Positions 34,016 through 43,049 of a DNA stretch of 50,744 nucleotides are shown piece after piece. Source of the DNA: Alphaproteobacteria bacterium (GTDB lineage: Bacteria; Pseudomonadota; Alphaproteobacteria; Micavibrionales; Micavibrionaceae). The notes under the pieces were generated by a model. The model made no database searches. It was not told the DNA's origin and worked only from the letters and a program-made list of their open reading frames with translations. The stretch spans positions 1 to 50,744 of the forward strand of contig JAKLKY010000011.1 in the NCBI GenBank assembly GCA_023150415.1. The letters run 5' to 3'. How positions within the stretch are numbered: the stretch's first letter is position 1; every line of letters begins with the position of its first letter. A program made the translations under genes and the position numbers.

Positions 34016-35326
34016 ATGTCCGCCAAGCCCCAAGCCATCGCCAATGATTACAAAGTTAAAGACATTGCCCTGGCCGATTGGGGCCGTAAGGAGATTATGC
34101 TGGCCGAACATGAGATGCCTGGCCTGATGGCCACGCGCGCCGAATACGGCCCAAAACAGCCCCTAAAAGGCGCGCGCATCGCGGGCTGCCTGCACATGAC
34201 GATCCAGACCGCCGTGCTGATCGAGACGCTGCAGGCGCTGGGCGCCGAAGTGCGCTGGAGCAGCTGCAACATTTTCTCCACCCAGGACCACGCCGCCGCC
34301 GCCATCGCGGCCAAGGGCACGCCCGTCTTTGCCTGGAAGGGCATGAATGAGGAAGAATATGATTGGTGCATTGAACAAACCATTCACGGCCCTGACGGCT
34401 GGGTTCCCAACATGATTCTGGATGACGGTGGCGACCTCACCAAAATCATGCACGACAAATACCCGCAATATTTTGAGAATATCCGCGGCGTGTCGGAGGA
34501 AACCACCACGGGTGTGCTGCGCCTGCATGAGATGGAGCAAAAGGGCCAGCTGCTGTGCCCCGCCATCAACGTCAATGATTCGGTCACAAAATCGAAATTC
34601 GACAACAAATATGGCTGTCAGGAATCGCTGGTCGATTCGATCCGTCGCGCCACTGATGTCATGATGGCCGGCAAGGAAGCCGTCGTGGCCGGTTACGGCG
34701 ATGTGGGCAAGGGCAGCGCCAATTCGCTGCGTCAGGCCGGTTGCCGCGTGATGGTCACGGAAATCGACCCCATTTGCGCCCTGCAGGCCGCGATGGACGG
34801 CTATGAAGTCGTGACGATGGAAGACGCCGTCAAGCGCGCGGATATCGTCGTCACCGCCACGGGCAACAAGGATGTCGTCACGGCCGACCATATGCGTTCC
34901 ATGAAAGATCTGGCGATCGTCTGCAATATCGGCCACTTTGATAACGAAATCCAGGTCCAGCCGCTGCGTAACATGAAATGGACCAACATTAAACCGCAGG
35001 TTGATATGATTGAATTCCCGAGCGGCAAGCGCATTATTTTGCTGGCCGAAGGACGTTTGGTGAATCTGGGCTGTGGCACTGGCCATCCCAGCTTTGTCAT
35101 GAGCGCATCCTTCACCAACCAGACACTGGCGCAGATCGAGCTGTGGACCAACCATTCCGCCTATGACAACAAGGTCTACGTGCTTCCCAAGCATCTGGAT
35201 GAGAAAGTCGCCATGCTGCATCTGGAGAAAGTCGGCGCGAAGCTCAGCACCCTGTCCAAGGAGCAGGCCGCCTATATCGGCGTGTCGCCCAAAGGCCCGT
35301 TCAAGAAGGATACGTATCGGTATTAA
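34016..35326 (+). CDS. ahcY: Adenosylhomocysteinase
   Basis: Reversibly splits S-adenosylhomocysteine to adenosine and homocysteine, keeping methylation reactions running. The 436-residue NAD-bound enzyme shows [15 protein letters not shown], the substrate-binding [20 protein letters not shown] with its Lys and Asp, the NAD motif [12 protein letters not shown], and the C-terminal [10 protein letters not shown] tail with Lys and Tyr that contacts NAD. A GAGGAG site stands nine bases ahead of ATG. It precedes divL, as in many Alphaproteobacteria. Confidence 0.98.
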   Translation: MSAKPQAIANDYKVKDIALADWGRKEIMLAEHEMPGLMATRAEYGPKQPLKGARIAGCLHMTIQTAVLIETLQALGAEVRWSSCNIFSTQDHAAAAIAAKGTPVFAWKGMNEEEYDWCIEQTIHGPDGWVPNMILDDGGDLTKIMHDKYPQYFENIRGVSEETTTGVLRLHEMEQKGQLLCPAINVNDSVTKSKFDNKYGCQESLVDSIRRATDVMMAGKEAVVAGYGDVGKGSANSLRQAGCRVMVTEIDPICALQAAMDGYEVVTMEDAVKRADIVVTATGNKDVVTADHMRSMKDLAIVCNIGHFDNEIQVQPLRNMKWTNIKPQVDMIEFPSGKRIILLAEGRLVNLGCGTGHPSFVMSASFTNQTLAQIELWTNHSAYDNKVYVLPKHLDEKVAMLHLEKVGAKLSTLSKEQAAYIGVSPKGPFKKDTYRY

Positions 35327-35368
35327 GCGCGTTCCCAAGAGCAGCATTTTCAACTAAACTTCCCACCC

Positions 35369-37729
35369 ATGGGAAAGGCTGTCTTAAAGACATCGCCGCA
35401 ACGCGGTTTTTTTGCGAGACTGGGCCAGGCCTTGCTGGGTCCGCCACCGGGGCCGCGCCGCGCGCCGGAGCTGGCGCGACTGGAGGCTTTTCTTGATGCC
35501 TTTCCGGGCGAATATTGCGGCTTCACCCGCGATGGCAGCGTGGCCTACAGCGCTGGATTTTGCGCCTTGCTGGGACTGCAATCAGTGCGTGGCCTGGGCG
35601 ACATTCAGGCCCGGTTGAATGCGACCGACAGCGCAGCGCTGGAGGCGGCCTTTGACACGCTACGCCGCACAGGAAAGCCCTTTCGCCTGGCTTTGAGCAT
35701 CCGCGGATCGCAACAAAAAATCACCTTCTGGGGCGCGCAGGGGCAGGATCTGCACAAAACCGATAAAACCACCGTCTTGTGGGCGCAACCGCAGCAAGAG
35801 GAAGAATTTGCTGCGCCGAAGGCTCAACCCTACGAAGCAGCGTTAAATGCGATCCCACGCCCGGTCTGGCTGCGCGACGCGCAGCAAAACTTAATCTGGG
35901 TCAACCAGACTTATGCGGACTTCCTGAATACAGATCCAAAAACCGTTATTGCGCAGCAAAAGGAACTCTCAACCAAATCGGCCAAGCAGGGGCCAGATAA
36001 TGACGACCGCCAGCCCGGACGTTCACTGGCGGCGCGGGCCTATCAATCAGGGCAAATGCAAGAGGCCCGCGCGCATGCCATCGTCAAGGGTGCACGGCTC
36101 CTGATACGGTTGACGGAAATGCCGATGCCGACGCAAAACAGCACGTTAGGCATTGGCTACAACATTACGCGCGAGGAGGAGCTGGAGAGCAATTTGCGCC
36201 GCTATCAGGCCTCCTCACACGAATTGCTGGCACAATTGCGCAGCGCCATTGGAATTTACAGCCAGGATCAGCGTCTGGAATTCTACAACCCTGCTTTTGC
36301 GCAATTGTGGGGGCTGGAGGAAGGCTGGCTGAATACGGGGCCGAAGCTGGGTGAGATCATCGAAAAGCTGCGCGAAACGCGGCGTTTGCCCGAGCAGTCG
36401 GATTTCCGGCGTTATAAGCAAAGCTGGCTGGATATGTTCACCCGCCTGATCGAGGCACATGAGGATTTGCTGCACCTGCCCGATGGCACCACGTTGCGCA
36501 TGCTGGTGGTGCCGCATTCGATGGGCGGGCTGATGATGACGTTCGAGGATGTCACCAGCCGCCTGGCGCTTGAATCCTCCTACAACACCCTGATCGCAGT
36601 GCAGAAAGAAACGCTGGATAATCTGGGCGAGGCCGTGGCGGCCTATGGTGGCGACGGACGGCTTAAGCTCTGGAACCCGGCCTTTAGTCGCCTTTGGCAT
36701 CTGAACCCGGAGGATCTGGAGGGTGAGCCACATATCACCACGCTGGCCGATAAGATGCGCAAACGCTTCATCCCTCAGGACTGGGCCGCACGGCGGGATG
36801 AGCTTATTGCGCAGGCGCTGGAGCGGCGCATGCATGAAGGGCGGCTGCAGCAAATTGACGGCACGCTGTTGGATTATTCCACCGTGCCCCTGCCCGATGG
36901 CGGCGTTCTGATTACCACCAGTGACGTGACCGATTCTGTGCGCGTGGAAAACGCGCTACGGGAGAAAAATGCTGCGCTGGAAGCCGCCGAGCGCCTCAAA
37001 CTCGACTTCTTGGCCAATGTCTCCTACCAGCTGCGCACGCCGCTGAATGCAATTATGGGCTTCAACGAAATACTGCAGCAAGAATTTTTTGGCCCTCTTA
37101 ACCCCAAGCAAAAGGAATACACAGTCGGCACGCAGGAAGCCAGCGAACGATTGCTGGGCCTGATCAACGATATCCTCGACCTCGCCTCGCTGGAGGCCGG
37201 TACCATGGTGCTGGAACGGCAGGAATTCAAGATTTATGGCATGCTCAAGGCGGTGCAGGAACTGATGGAACCTTGGGCGCAAAAAGAGCAAATCCACATC
37301 ATTTTCAAATGCGCCAAAACGATCGGCAAATTCACGGGCGACGAAAGCCGGATTAAGCAGGCAGTGGTAAATTTGGTTCGTAATTCGCTCAACTTCACGC
37401 CTGCGGGCGGAACGATCACGCTGGCGGCGGAATTGCGGCAAGACGGTCTGGAAATTAGTATCACAGACACCGGAATCGGTATCCCGCCCGAAGATCGTCG
37501 CCGCATTTTCGAGCCCTTTGAACGCGCCCGGGCCGGGGGTCTAAACGAAGGCGCACGGGTCAGCCGAGCGGGGGCCGGGCTTGGCCTGTCGCTGGTGCGC
37601 AGCATTGTGATGATGCATGGCGGCACGGTGGATCTGGAAAGCGCACCCGGCAAAGGCACAAAAGTTACCCTTTTTCTGCCATCGCTATCGATAAAAACCG
37701 ATCTGCGGGTGCCGGTTGGTGGTCATTAA
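35369..37729 (+). CDS. divL: DivL-type sensor kinase with Tyr at the phosphoacceptor site
   Basis: Cell-cycle regulator that in Caulobacter modulates CckA and CtrA, working with DivK. The 786-residue protein has several degenerate PAS-type domains (about 30-130, 150-270, 280-395, 405-520), a dimerisation helix and an ATPase domain (about 640-780) with N-box AVVNLVRNSLNFTP, DTGIGIP and GAGLGLSLV. In the H-box the invariant His is replaced by Tyr553 (FLANVSYQLRTPLN), the hallmark of DivL (Tyr550 in Caulobacter). No membrane segment is obvious. Its place between ahcY and the tsaE-addB-addA-trxA block supports the assignment. No good ribosome site precedes ATG 35369. Confidence 0.88.
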   Translation: MGKAVLKTSPQRGFFARLGQALLGPPPGPRRAPELARLEAFLDAFPGEYCGFTRDGSVAYSAGFCALLGLQSVRGLGDIQARLNATDSAALEAAFDTLRRTGKPFRLALSIRGSQQKITFWGAQGQDLHKTDKTTVLWAQPQQEEEFAAPKAQPYEAALNAIPRPVWLRDAQQNLIWVNQTYADFLNTDPKTVIAQQKELSTKSAKQGPDNDDRQPGRSLAARAYQSGQMQEARAHAIVKGARLLIRLTEMPMPTQNSTLGIGYNITREEELESNLRRYQASSHELLAQLRSAIGIYSQDQRLEFYNPAFAQLWGLEEGWLNTGPKLGEIIEKLRETRRLPEQSDFRRYKQSWLDMFTRLIEAHEDLLHLPDGTTLRMLVVPHSMGGLMMTFEDVTSRLALESSYNTLIAVQKETLDNLGEAVAAYGGDGRLKLWNPAFSRLWHLNPEDLEGEPHITTLADKMRKRFIPQDWAARRDELIAQALERRMHEGRLQQIDGTLLDYSTVPLPDGGVLITTSDVTDSVRVENALREKNAALEAAERLKLDFLANVSYQLRTPLNAIMGFNEILQQEFFGPLNPKQKEYTVGTQEASERLLGLINDILDLASLEAGTMVLERQEFKIYGMLKAVQELMEPWAQKEQIHIIFKCAKTIGKFTGDESRIKQAVVNLVRNSLNFTPAGGTITLAAELRQDGLEISITDTGIGIPPEDRRRIFEPFERARAGGLNEGARVSRAGAGLGLSLVRSIVMMHGGTVDLESAPGKGTKVTLFLPSLSIKTDLRVPVGGH

Positions 37730-37746
37730 GCGGCTTTAAGGACCGA

Positions 37747-38205
37747 CTACTGAAAACACTCGGCCCAGGTTTTGGTGCCATCATCGGTGCGTTCGCCCTT
37801 GATGATGATCTCCCCCTGATCGATGCGTGTCTGGCAGGAGAAGATGGGCACCAGGGTCCGCAAAGTCAGCTCTAGCGTCTTGCCCTTGAAGAAGGGTCCA
37901 TAGGAGCAAAAATCGGCGCGGTCGGTCGGTGTGCCCTTTTCGGGATCTGTCGATCCGGCAGGATCAAGGCGGAAATTGGCGCGATGCCGCGCCTTGGTCC
38001 CATCGGGTGTGGTGTAATAATCGGTGCCGAAAGTGCCATACACTTTATAGGCCGCAGTGTTGCGGACCGAAAAGCAAACAGGATCGCTGCTGATATCCGG
38101 CCCTGCCACCGGTGCTTCTTGCGCTGTTGCACGTACGGTGGCCGGGACAAAAATCAGACCCGAAATCAGGGTAAAAATCAGAATTGAATACAATGCCCAC
38201 TTCAT
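37747..38205 (-). CDS. Exported hypothetical protein with four cysteines
   Basis: 152 residues with a signal peptide (MKWALYSILIFTLISGLIF, cleaved near VRATAQ). The mature part has four Cys (SDPVCFSVR, ADFCSYG, IFSCQTR, WAECFQ), which could form two disulfides. I do not recognise the family. Its stop lies 17 bases past the end of convergent divL. Confidence 0.75.
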   Translation of the reverse strand: MKWALYSILIFTLISGLIFVPATVRATAQEAPVAGPDISSDPVCFSVRNTAAYKVYGTFGTDYYTTPDGTKARHRANFRLDPAGSTDPEKGTPTDRADFCSYGPFFKGKTLELTLRTLVPIFSCQTRIDQGEIIIKGERTDDGTKTWAECFQ

Positions 38206-38239
38206 TAGTTCATTTTACCAAAAAGGATGAACCTGATCC

Positions 38240-38896
38240 ATGGGGAAAGGTGTTGCGTTGCGCCATGGTTTTCGCCCATTGTTAGGCATGGATCCTGCAA
38301 CGAGTTATAGTCCCCAGCCCGGATTTATGCTGGTCGCGGCGCGGCCTATGGCCGACACGCTGGACAAGGCCGTGATCCTGCTGTTTCATGCTGATGCAGA
38401 CGGCTGTATGGGGGTGCGGCTGGATACGCTGTTTCTGGAAGCGCCCTTAGTCAGTTTGAAAAACCGTTATCCACAGCTGTGTAAAATTCCCGCCGGCCAC
38501 GTCTATCGCTTTGGCGGCCCTGCCTTCAGCGGCATGAAGGCGGACCAGCCCTGTTTTGTCAGCGTCCTGGCGAGCACGCAGGGTCTGATCCTCCCCCCCG
38601 ATACGCCCAGCACGACCTTGCCCGGCGGCGTGACCTTCATAGGGCACAATTTGAAGCCGGGTGGCGGGCCGCCGGACGACGAGAGTGCGGGCCTGCCCGG
38701 TGAACGTGTGCAATTCCAACATGCCCTGTTCGCCATCGGATTAATGGCCTGGAATGCGGGGCAACTTGAACAGGAAATCCGCGACGGGCTCTGGAAAATG
38801 GTACACACCGAGCCTGCATTCATTTTTCGCCTTCCGCCCCAACAAATCTTTCCCTTTGCCGCCGGACTACCCGCCCATGTCTATTATCAAGCCTGA
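38240..38896 (+). CDS. YqgE/AlgH family protein (UPF0301)
   Basis: Conserved protein of uncertain role. The family pattern is visible: PGFMLVAARPMADTLDKAVILLFHAD (residues about 27-53), YRFGGPA, and ALFAIGLMAWNAGQLEQEIRDGLW near the C-terminus. The N-terminus before residue 27 is longer than usual; ATG 38240 is the first start, but Met17 at 38288 is also possible. It overlaps tsaE by 20 bases, an unusual amount for unrelated genes. Confidence 0.85.
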   Translation: MGKGVALRHGFRPLLGMDPATSYSPQPGFMLVAARPMADTLDKAVILLFHADADGCMGVRLDTLFLEAPLVSLKNRYPQLCKIPAGHVYRFGGPAFSGMKADQPCFVSVLASTQGLILPPDTPSTTLPGGVTFIGHNLKPGGGPPDDESAGLPGERVQFQHALFAIGLMAWNAGQLEQEIRDGLWKMVHTEPAFIFRLPPQQIFPFAAGLPAHVYYQA

Positions 38897-39341
38897 ACAG
38901 CGCCAGCAGAGATGGCAAGCAGACTCCGAAGACGCAATGATTGCTTTGGCGCCCCTGATCCATGACGCCTGGTGCGATCATCGCTGCATAACGCTGCAAG
39001 GTCCACTAGGCGCAGGGAAAAGTGTCTTTGCGCGCGCCTTGATTCGTCATTTGGCAAACGACACGGCGCTAGACGTGCCCAGCCCGACTTTCACTTTGCT
39101 GCAGACCTATGACACGCCGGATGGCACCGTCTGGCATTACGATCTCTACCGCCTTGGCAGCCCTACGGATATTTATGAACTGGGCTGGGAAGAGGCCCTG
39201 CAGGCCCGTCTGATTCTAATCGAATGGCCGGAACGGCTCGGGGCACTGTTGCCGCAGCGCCGCCTGGATATCACGATGACGCCTGATCAGGCTCTGCCGG
39301 ATTTGCGTCACCTCCACCTGCAGGAACATTCCCATGTCTAA
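38877..39341 (+). CDS. tsaE: tRNA threonylcarbamoyladenosine biosynthesis protein TsaE
   Basis: ATPase needed for the t6A modification of ANN-decoding tRNAs. The 154-residue protein has the P-loop LQGPLGAGKSVFARALI (about residues 41-57), PSPTFTLLQTY, the Walker B-like VWHYDLYRL and ILIEWPERLG. ATG 38877 is chosen because TsaE begins shortly before the P-loop domain; the frame is open 41 codons upstream inside yqgE. Its end overlaps the nucleotidyltransferase start by eight bases. Confidence 0.93.
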   Translation: MSIIKPEQRQQRWQADSEDAMIALAPLIHDAWCDHRCITLQGPLGAGKSVFARALIRHLANDTALDVPSPTFTLLQTYDTPDGTVWHYDLYRLGSPTDIYELGWEEALQARLILIEWPERLGALLPQRRLDITMTPDQALPDLRHLHLQEHSHV

Positions 39342-40068
39342 GCCTCTATATGGACCCATCGATCAGGCTTTTATTCTAGCTGCGGGGCGGGGGCAGCGGA
39401 TGCAACCCTTCACCGCACATACGCCCAAACCCCTTGTCACAGTCGGCGGACAGAGTTTGCTGCAGCGGACGTTGGATCAACTGGCCGCCGCAGGTGTCAC
39501 GCGCGCCGTTATCAACACGCACCATCTCGCACCCAAAATCGAAGCGTTTGTAGACGATTACAAACATCAGAGCACAAACCTCAAAGACATTTTCATCAGC
39601 TACGAACCAGCTCTGCTCGACACCGGCGGCGGCATTTATAAGGCCTTGCAGCATTTCAACGATCGGCCCTTTTACGTGCTGAGCGGTGACGGCCTCTGGT
39701 CAGACCGTGACACGCCCTTGCTGCAGCGCTTGTGCGAAAGCTGGAACCCGCAGCACATGGATATCCTGATTGCGCTGCAGCCCGTTGCGCGCATGACCCT
39801 GACGCAGGGCGTGGGGGATTACGACCTCCTGCCCGATGGCCGGGCGGTGCGCAACATTGCGCAACAAGGGACACATATGTTTACCTCCATCCGTATCAAT
39901 CATCCCCGCATTTTCGCGGATTCACGGACAGGTGCGTTTTCCTATCTCGACCTGCTGGATCGTGCGCAGGGGCAAGGCCGCCTGTTTGCGCTCGAACATG
40001 CCGGGGACTGGCATCATCTCTCGACGCTGGGGGATGTTAAAGCCGTGGAGGCGCAATGGCGAGATTAA
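39334..40068 (+). CDS. Nucleotidyltransferase, MurU-like
   Basis: 244-residue sugar-1-phosphate nucleotidyltransferase fold: AFILAAGRGQRMQPFTAHTPKPLV (residues about 12-35) is the nucleotide and Mg-binding signature, with VLSGDGLW and FTSIRINHPRIF following. MurU uses MurNAc-1-phosphate and UTP to recycle cell-wall sugars in relatives; the exact sugar here is not shown by sequence. In many Alphaproteobacteria an AmgK-type kinase lies between tsaE and this gene; here the two overlap and no kinase is present. It overlaps addB by 13 bases. Confidence 0.85.
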   Translation: MSKPLYGPIDQAFILAAGRGQRMQPFTAHTPKPLVTVGGQSLLQRTLDQLAAAGVTRAVINTHHLAPKIEAFVDDYKHQSTNLKDIFISYEPALLDTGGGIYKALQHFNDRPFYVLSGDGLWSDRDTPLLQRLCESWNPQHMDILIALQPVARMTLTQGVGDYDLLPDGRAVRNIAQQGTHMFTSIRINHPRIFADSRTGAFSYLDLLDRAQGQGRLFALEHAGDWHHLSTLGDVKAVEAQWRD

Positions 40069-43049
40069 GCCAAAGCCGGAATATCTTCACCATTCCGCCC
40101 GGCACAGGCTTTGCGAAGGCACTTGCGCGCCAGATCCTGCACGAGGTGCAGCATAAACCCGAGACCTTGCCCGATTGGCGCATTTTCCTGCCCACGCGCC
40201 GGGCTTGCCGTGTGCTACAAGATGCCTTTTTGGAACAAAGCGGGGGACGGTCTTTGTTGCTGCCGCGCCTGCTGACGCTGGGGGATGTGGAAGATGACGC
40301 GCTGATGCTCGATCTCGCAATCGCTGATGCGCCGGATGAAAGCCTCAACCTGCCGCCTGCCTTATCGGCGCTGCGCCGCCGGATGCTGCTGGCCCGTTTG
40401 GTGCAGGCGCAAAACACCCCCATGCAGGCGGCGCATGCCTTGAAGCTGGCGGACGCGTTAGCGCATTTGATGGACCAGATCTATACAGAGGGGCTGGATC
40501 TGGCGGATCTGTTGCAGCTAGCGCCGCCTGAACTCGCGCAGCATTGGCAAATTACGCTAGATTTTCTGAAGATCCTGAGCAGCCACTGGCCCACCATTCT
40601 GGCCGAGCACAACGTCATGGACGCTGCTGACCGCCGTAATCGTCTGATGCGAGCACTGGCGGCGCATTGGAAGAACCAGCCTCCACAAACCCCGATCATC
40701 GCAGCCGGGACCACAGGCACCATCCCCGCGACCGCGCTTTTGCTGCAGACGATTGCTGCGCTTCCCCAAGGCCGCATCGTATTGCCCGGACTTGATCAGG
40801 ATATGGAAGAGGCTGACTGGGAGGCTCTTGAAGAAGGGCATCCGCAGGCAGGATTAAAGCACTTGTTGCAAACTCTTGATGTCCAGCGCGCGGATGTCGC
40901 CCTGTGGCCGGGCGTCAGCGCGCCCGCACCCGCCCGTGTTGCCCTTATCCGCGAAGTGATGCGACCGGCAAAGGCTAACCATTCCTGGGCGAAGATTTCC
41001 GTGTCTCAGATTGGCTTGTTTCAAGAGGGTTTGGCTCATGTGCAGCTGGCCGTATGCGCCCATGCGCGCGAAGAAGCTGAAATTATTGCGCTTAGCCTCC
41101 GCACCGTGCTTGAAACACCGGGCAAGACCGCCACCCTGATCACGCCAGACCGTACACTGGCCCGCCGTGTAGCGCTTGCCTGTCGACGCTGGGGCATTGT
41201 ATTGAATGATTCGGCCGGGCTTTCTCTGGCTGAAACAGCGCCTGGGGTGTTTTTCCTCCTGCTGGCCCAGGCCGTGGCGCAAAGATTCAGCCCGGTCGCT
41301 TTGCTGGCGCTGTTGAAGCATCCTTTGTGTTCAGCGGTGCCGCAGGATTATGTTTATGCATTGGAGCATATTTTGCGCGGCCCAAGGCCAAGACCTGGAT
41401 TAGAGGAATTGGGCGCTCATATCGAAAAGCACCTGTCAGCCGGGGATGAGAAATGCACCCAAGCGCGCGGTGCGTGGGAGGTCATTGCCCCGATTATGCG
41501 CCAGATCACATCCTGCATTGATTCAGGTAAAAGATTGAATATAAAAGATTTTCTTGTGGCTCATGTTGGTGCAGCGCAGGCCCTGAGCACCGAAAATGCG
41601 CTCTGGGCTGACACAGCCGGGGAGGCCCTGTCGCAAACTCTGGCCGAGCTTATAAGCGATAGCTCGGACCTGGTTTCAATTTCCGCGCATGAATTTCCTG
41701 AGTTTCTAAAAGCGATCTTCAGAGGGGTAGTGGTGCGCCCACCCAGCGACACCCATCCCCGCTTGAATATACTCGGGCAGCTGGAGGCGCGACTGATTGA
41801 CTCTGATTACGTTATTCTAGCCGGGCTGAACGAGGGTACATGGCCTCCCGAGCCAGGACATGATCCATGGATGTCGCGCAGCATGCGGTCGCGCTTTGGC
41901 TTGCCGCCGCCCGAACGTGCCCTGACCCTTGCCGCGCATGATTTTGTGCAGGGGTTTTGCGCGCAGCAAATCTTATTGACGCGCGCGCTAAAGATGGATG
42001 GTGCGCCCACACTACCAGCGCGCTGGCTGCAGCGTCTGCATGTCCTCGCCGAGGCCGCAAAATTAACGATCAGTCCGCCGCCGGCCCTGCAATGGGTGCG
42101 GGGCTTGGAATATGCAGGCCTGCCACAACCCGTCAGACGCCCCGAACCACGTCCACCTCGCACGGCGCGGCCCAAAAACTTCACTGTTAGTGATATTGAA
42201 ACATGGATTCGCGATCCATATGCGCTTTATGCAAAAAAAATCCTGCACGTACGGGCTCTCGAGCCACTAGAGCAGAGCTTCGATAGCGCACAAAGGGGAA
42301 TTCTTCTTCATCATATTTTGAAGACATTCATTGATACGTACCCCGATCAGCTCCCGGCTGAGACAGTGATAAGACTGCATGAGACAGCCTATAATTGCCT
42401 CTCTGAGAGCGCGTATGAGCAAGAAGAGTATGATTTTTGGATTCGCCATTTCGCAAGAATAGCAACAGATTTGGCTAAATATGAAACGGACTGGCGCGTA
42501 TCGTATATTCCATTTGCAACAGAACTGCCTGGGAAAATCAGTTTTGGAACGGACAGGTCTGAAATTACGCTTACTGCGCGGGCTGACCGGCTTGACTCTG
42601 CGCGCGACCGTAGAGCAAATTCCTATGTGCTCATCGACTACAAGTCAGGCGGGAAGTATTCGGCCAAAGGTCTATGCAATGGTGAGCACCCGCAGCTGGC
42701 CCTTGAGGGCCTCATCTTGAAATCAGGTGGATTTGGCGGAAATCTGCGGTTGGACACTGATGTGTATCCCCGCCTCTCTTTGCTGTCCTTTGCAAGCGGT
42801 ACATTGACACGTACATTCTTAGATCCATCAAAAAGCCAGCATGCCATTACCGCGGCAAGCGAAGGTCTGCGGGGGCTCGTGGACATGTTTGACGATGAGC
42901 AAACACCCTATCTCAGTTCGCCGGACCCTGCACATTCCCTTAGATACAGCGATTATAACCATCTGGCGCGTCTTGCCGAATGGGGCGTCGCCGAAGAGAG
43001 CGAAGACGATACAGGCGGAGAAAGTTCTGACGCCGGGGGTGGCGCATGA
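40056..43049 (+). CDS. addB: Double-strand break repair protein AddB
   Basis: Nuclease subunit of the AddAB helicase-nuclease that processes DNA ends for RecA. The 997-residue protein begins NIFTIPPGTGFAKALARQIL, continues with LPTRRACRVLQDAF as in alphaproteobacterial AddB, and has LAGLNEGTWPPEPGHDPWMSRSMR in the middle and the PD-(D/E)xK-type nuclease VLIDYKSGGKYS near residue 860. The Walker A of a true helicase is not expected here. Its stop overlaps the addA start by four bases. Confidence 0.93.
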   Translation: MARLSQSRNIFTIPPGTGFAKALARQILHEVQHKPETLPDWRIFLPTRRACRVLQDAFLEQSGGRSLLLPRLLTLGDVEDDALMLDLAIADAPDESLNLPPALSALRRRMLLARLVQAQNTPMQAAHALKLADALAHLMDQIYTEGLDLADLLQLAPPELAQHWQITLDFLKILSSHWPTILAEHNVMDAADRRNRLMRALAAHWKNQPPQTPIIAAGTTGTIPATALLLQTIAALPQGRIVLPGLDQDMEEADWEALEEGHPQAGLKHLLQTLDVQRADVALWPGVSAPAPARVALIREVMRPAKANHSWAKISVSQIGLFQEGLAHVQLAVCAHAREEAEIIALSLRTVLETPGKTATLITPDRTLARRVALACRRWGIVLNDSAGLSLAETAPGVFFLLLAQAVAQRFSPVALLALLKHPLCSAVPQDYVYALEHILRGPRPRPGLEELGAHIEKHLSAGDEKCTQARGAWEVIAPIMRQITSCIDSGKRLNIKDFLVAHVGAAQALSTENALWADTAGEALSQTLAELISDSSDLVSISAHEFPEFLKAIFRGVVVRPPSDTHPRLNILGQLEARLIDSDYVILAGLNEGTWPPEPGHDPWMSRSMRSRFGLPPPERALTLAAHDFVQGFCAQQILLTRALKMDGAPTLPARWLQRLHVLAEAAKLTISPPPALQWVRGLEYAGLPQPVRRPEPRPPRTARPKNFTVSDIETWIRDPYALYAKKILHVRALEPLEQSFDSAQRGILLHHILKTFIDTYPDQLPAETVIRLHETAYNCLSESAYEQEEYDFWIRHFARIATDLAKYETDWRVSYIPFATELPGKISFGTDRSEITLTARADRLDSARDRRANSYVLIDYKSGGKYSAKGLCNGEHPQLALEGLILKSGGFGGNLRLDTDVYPRLSLLSFASGTLTRTFLDPSKSQHAITAASEGLRGLVDMFDDEQTPYLSSPDPAHSLRYSDYNHLARLAEWGVAEESEDDTGGESSDAGGGA

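Noticed and set aside
34163-35353. Minus-strand frame of 396 codons opposite ahcY
   Set aside because: His- and Asp-rich shadow of ahcY with no family features.
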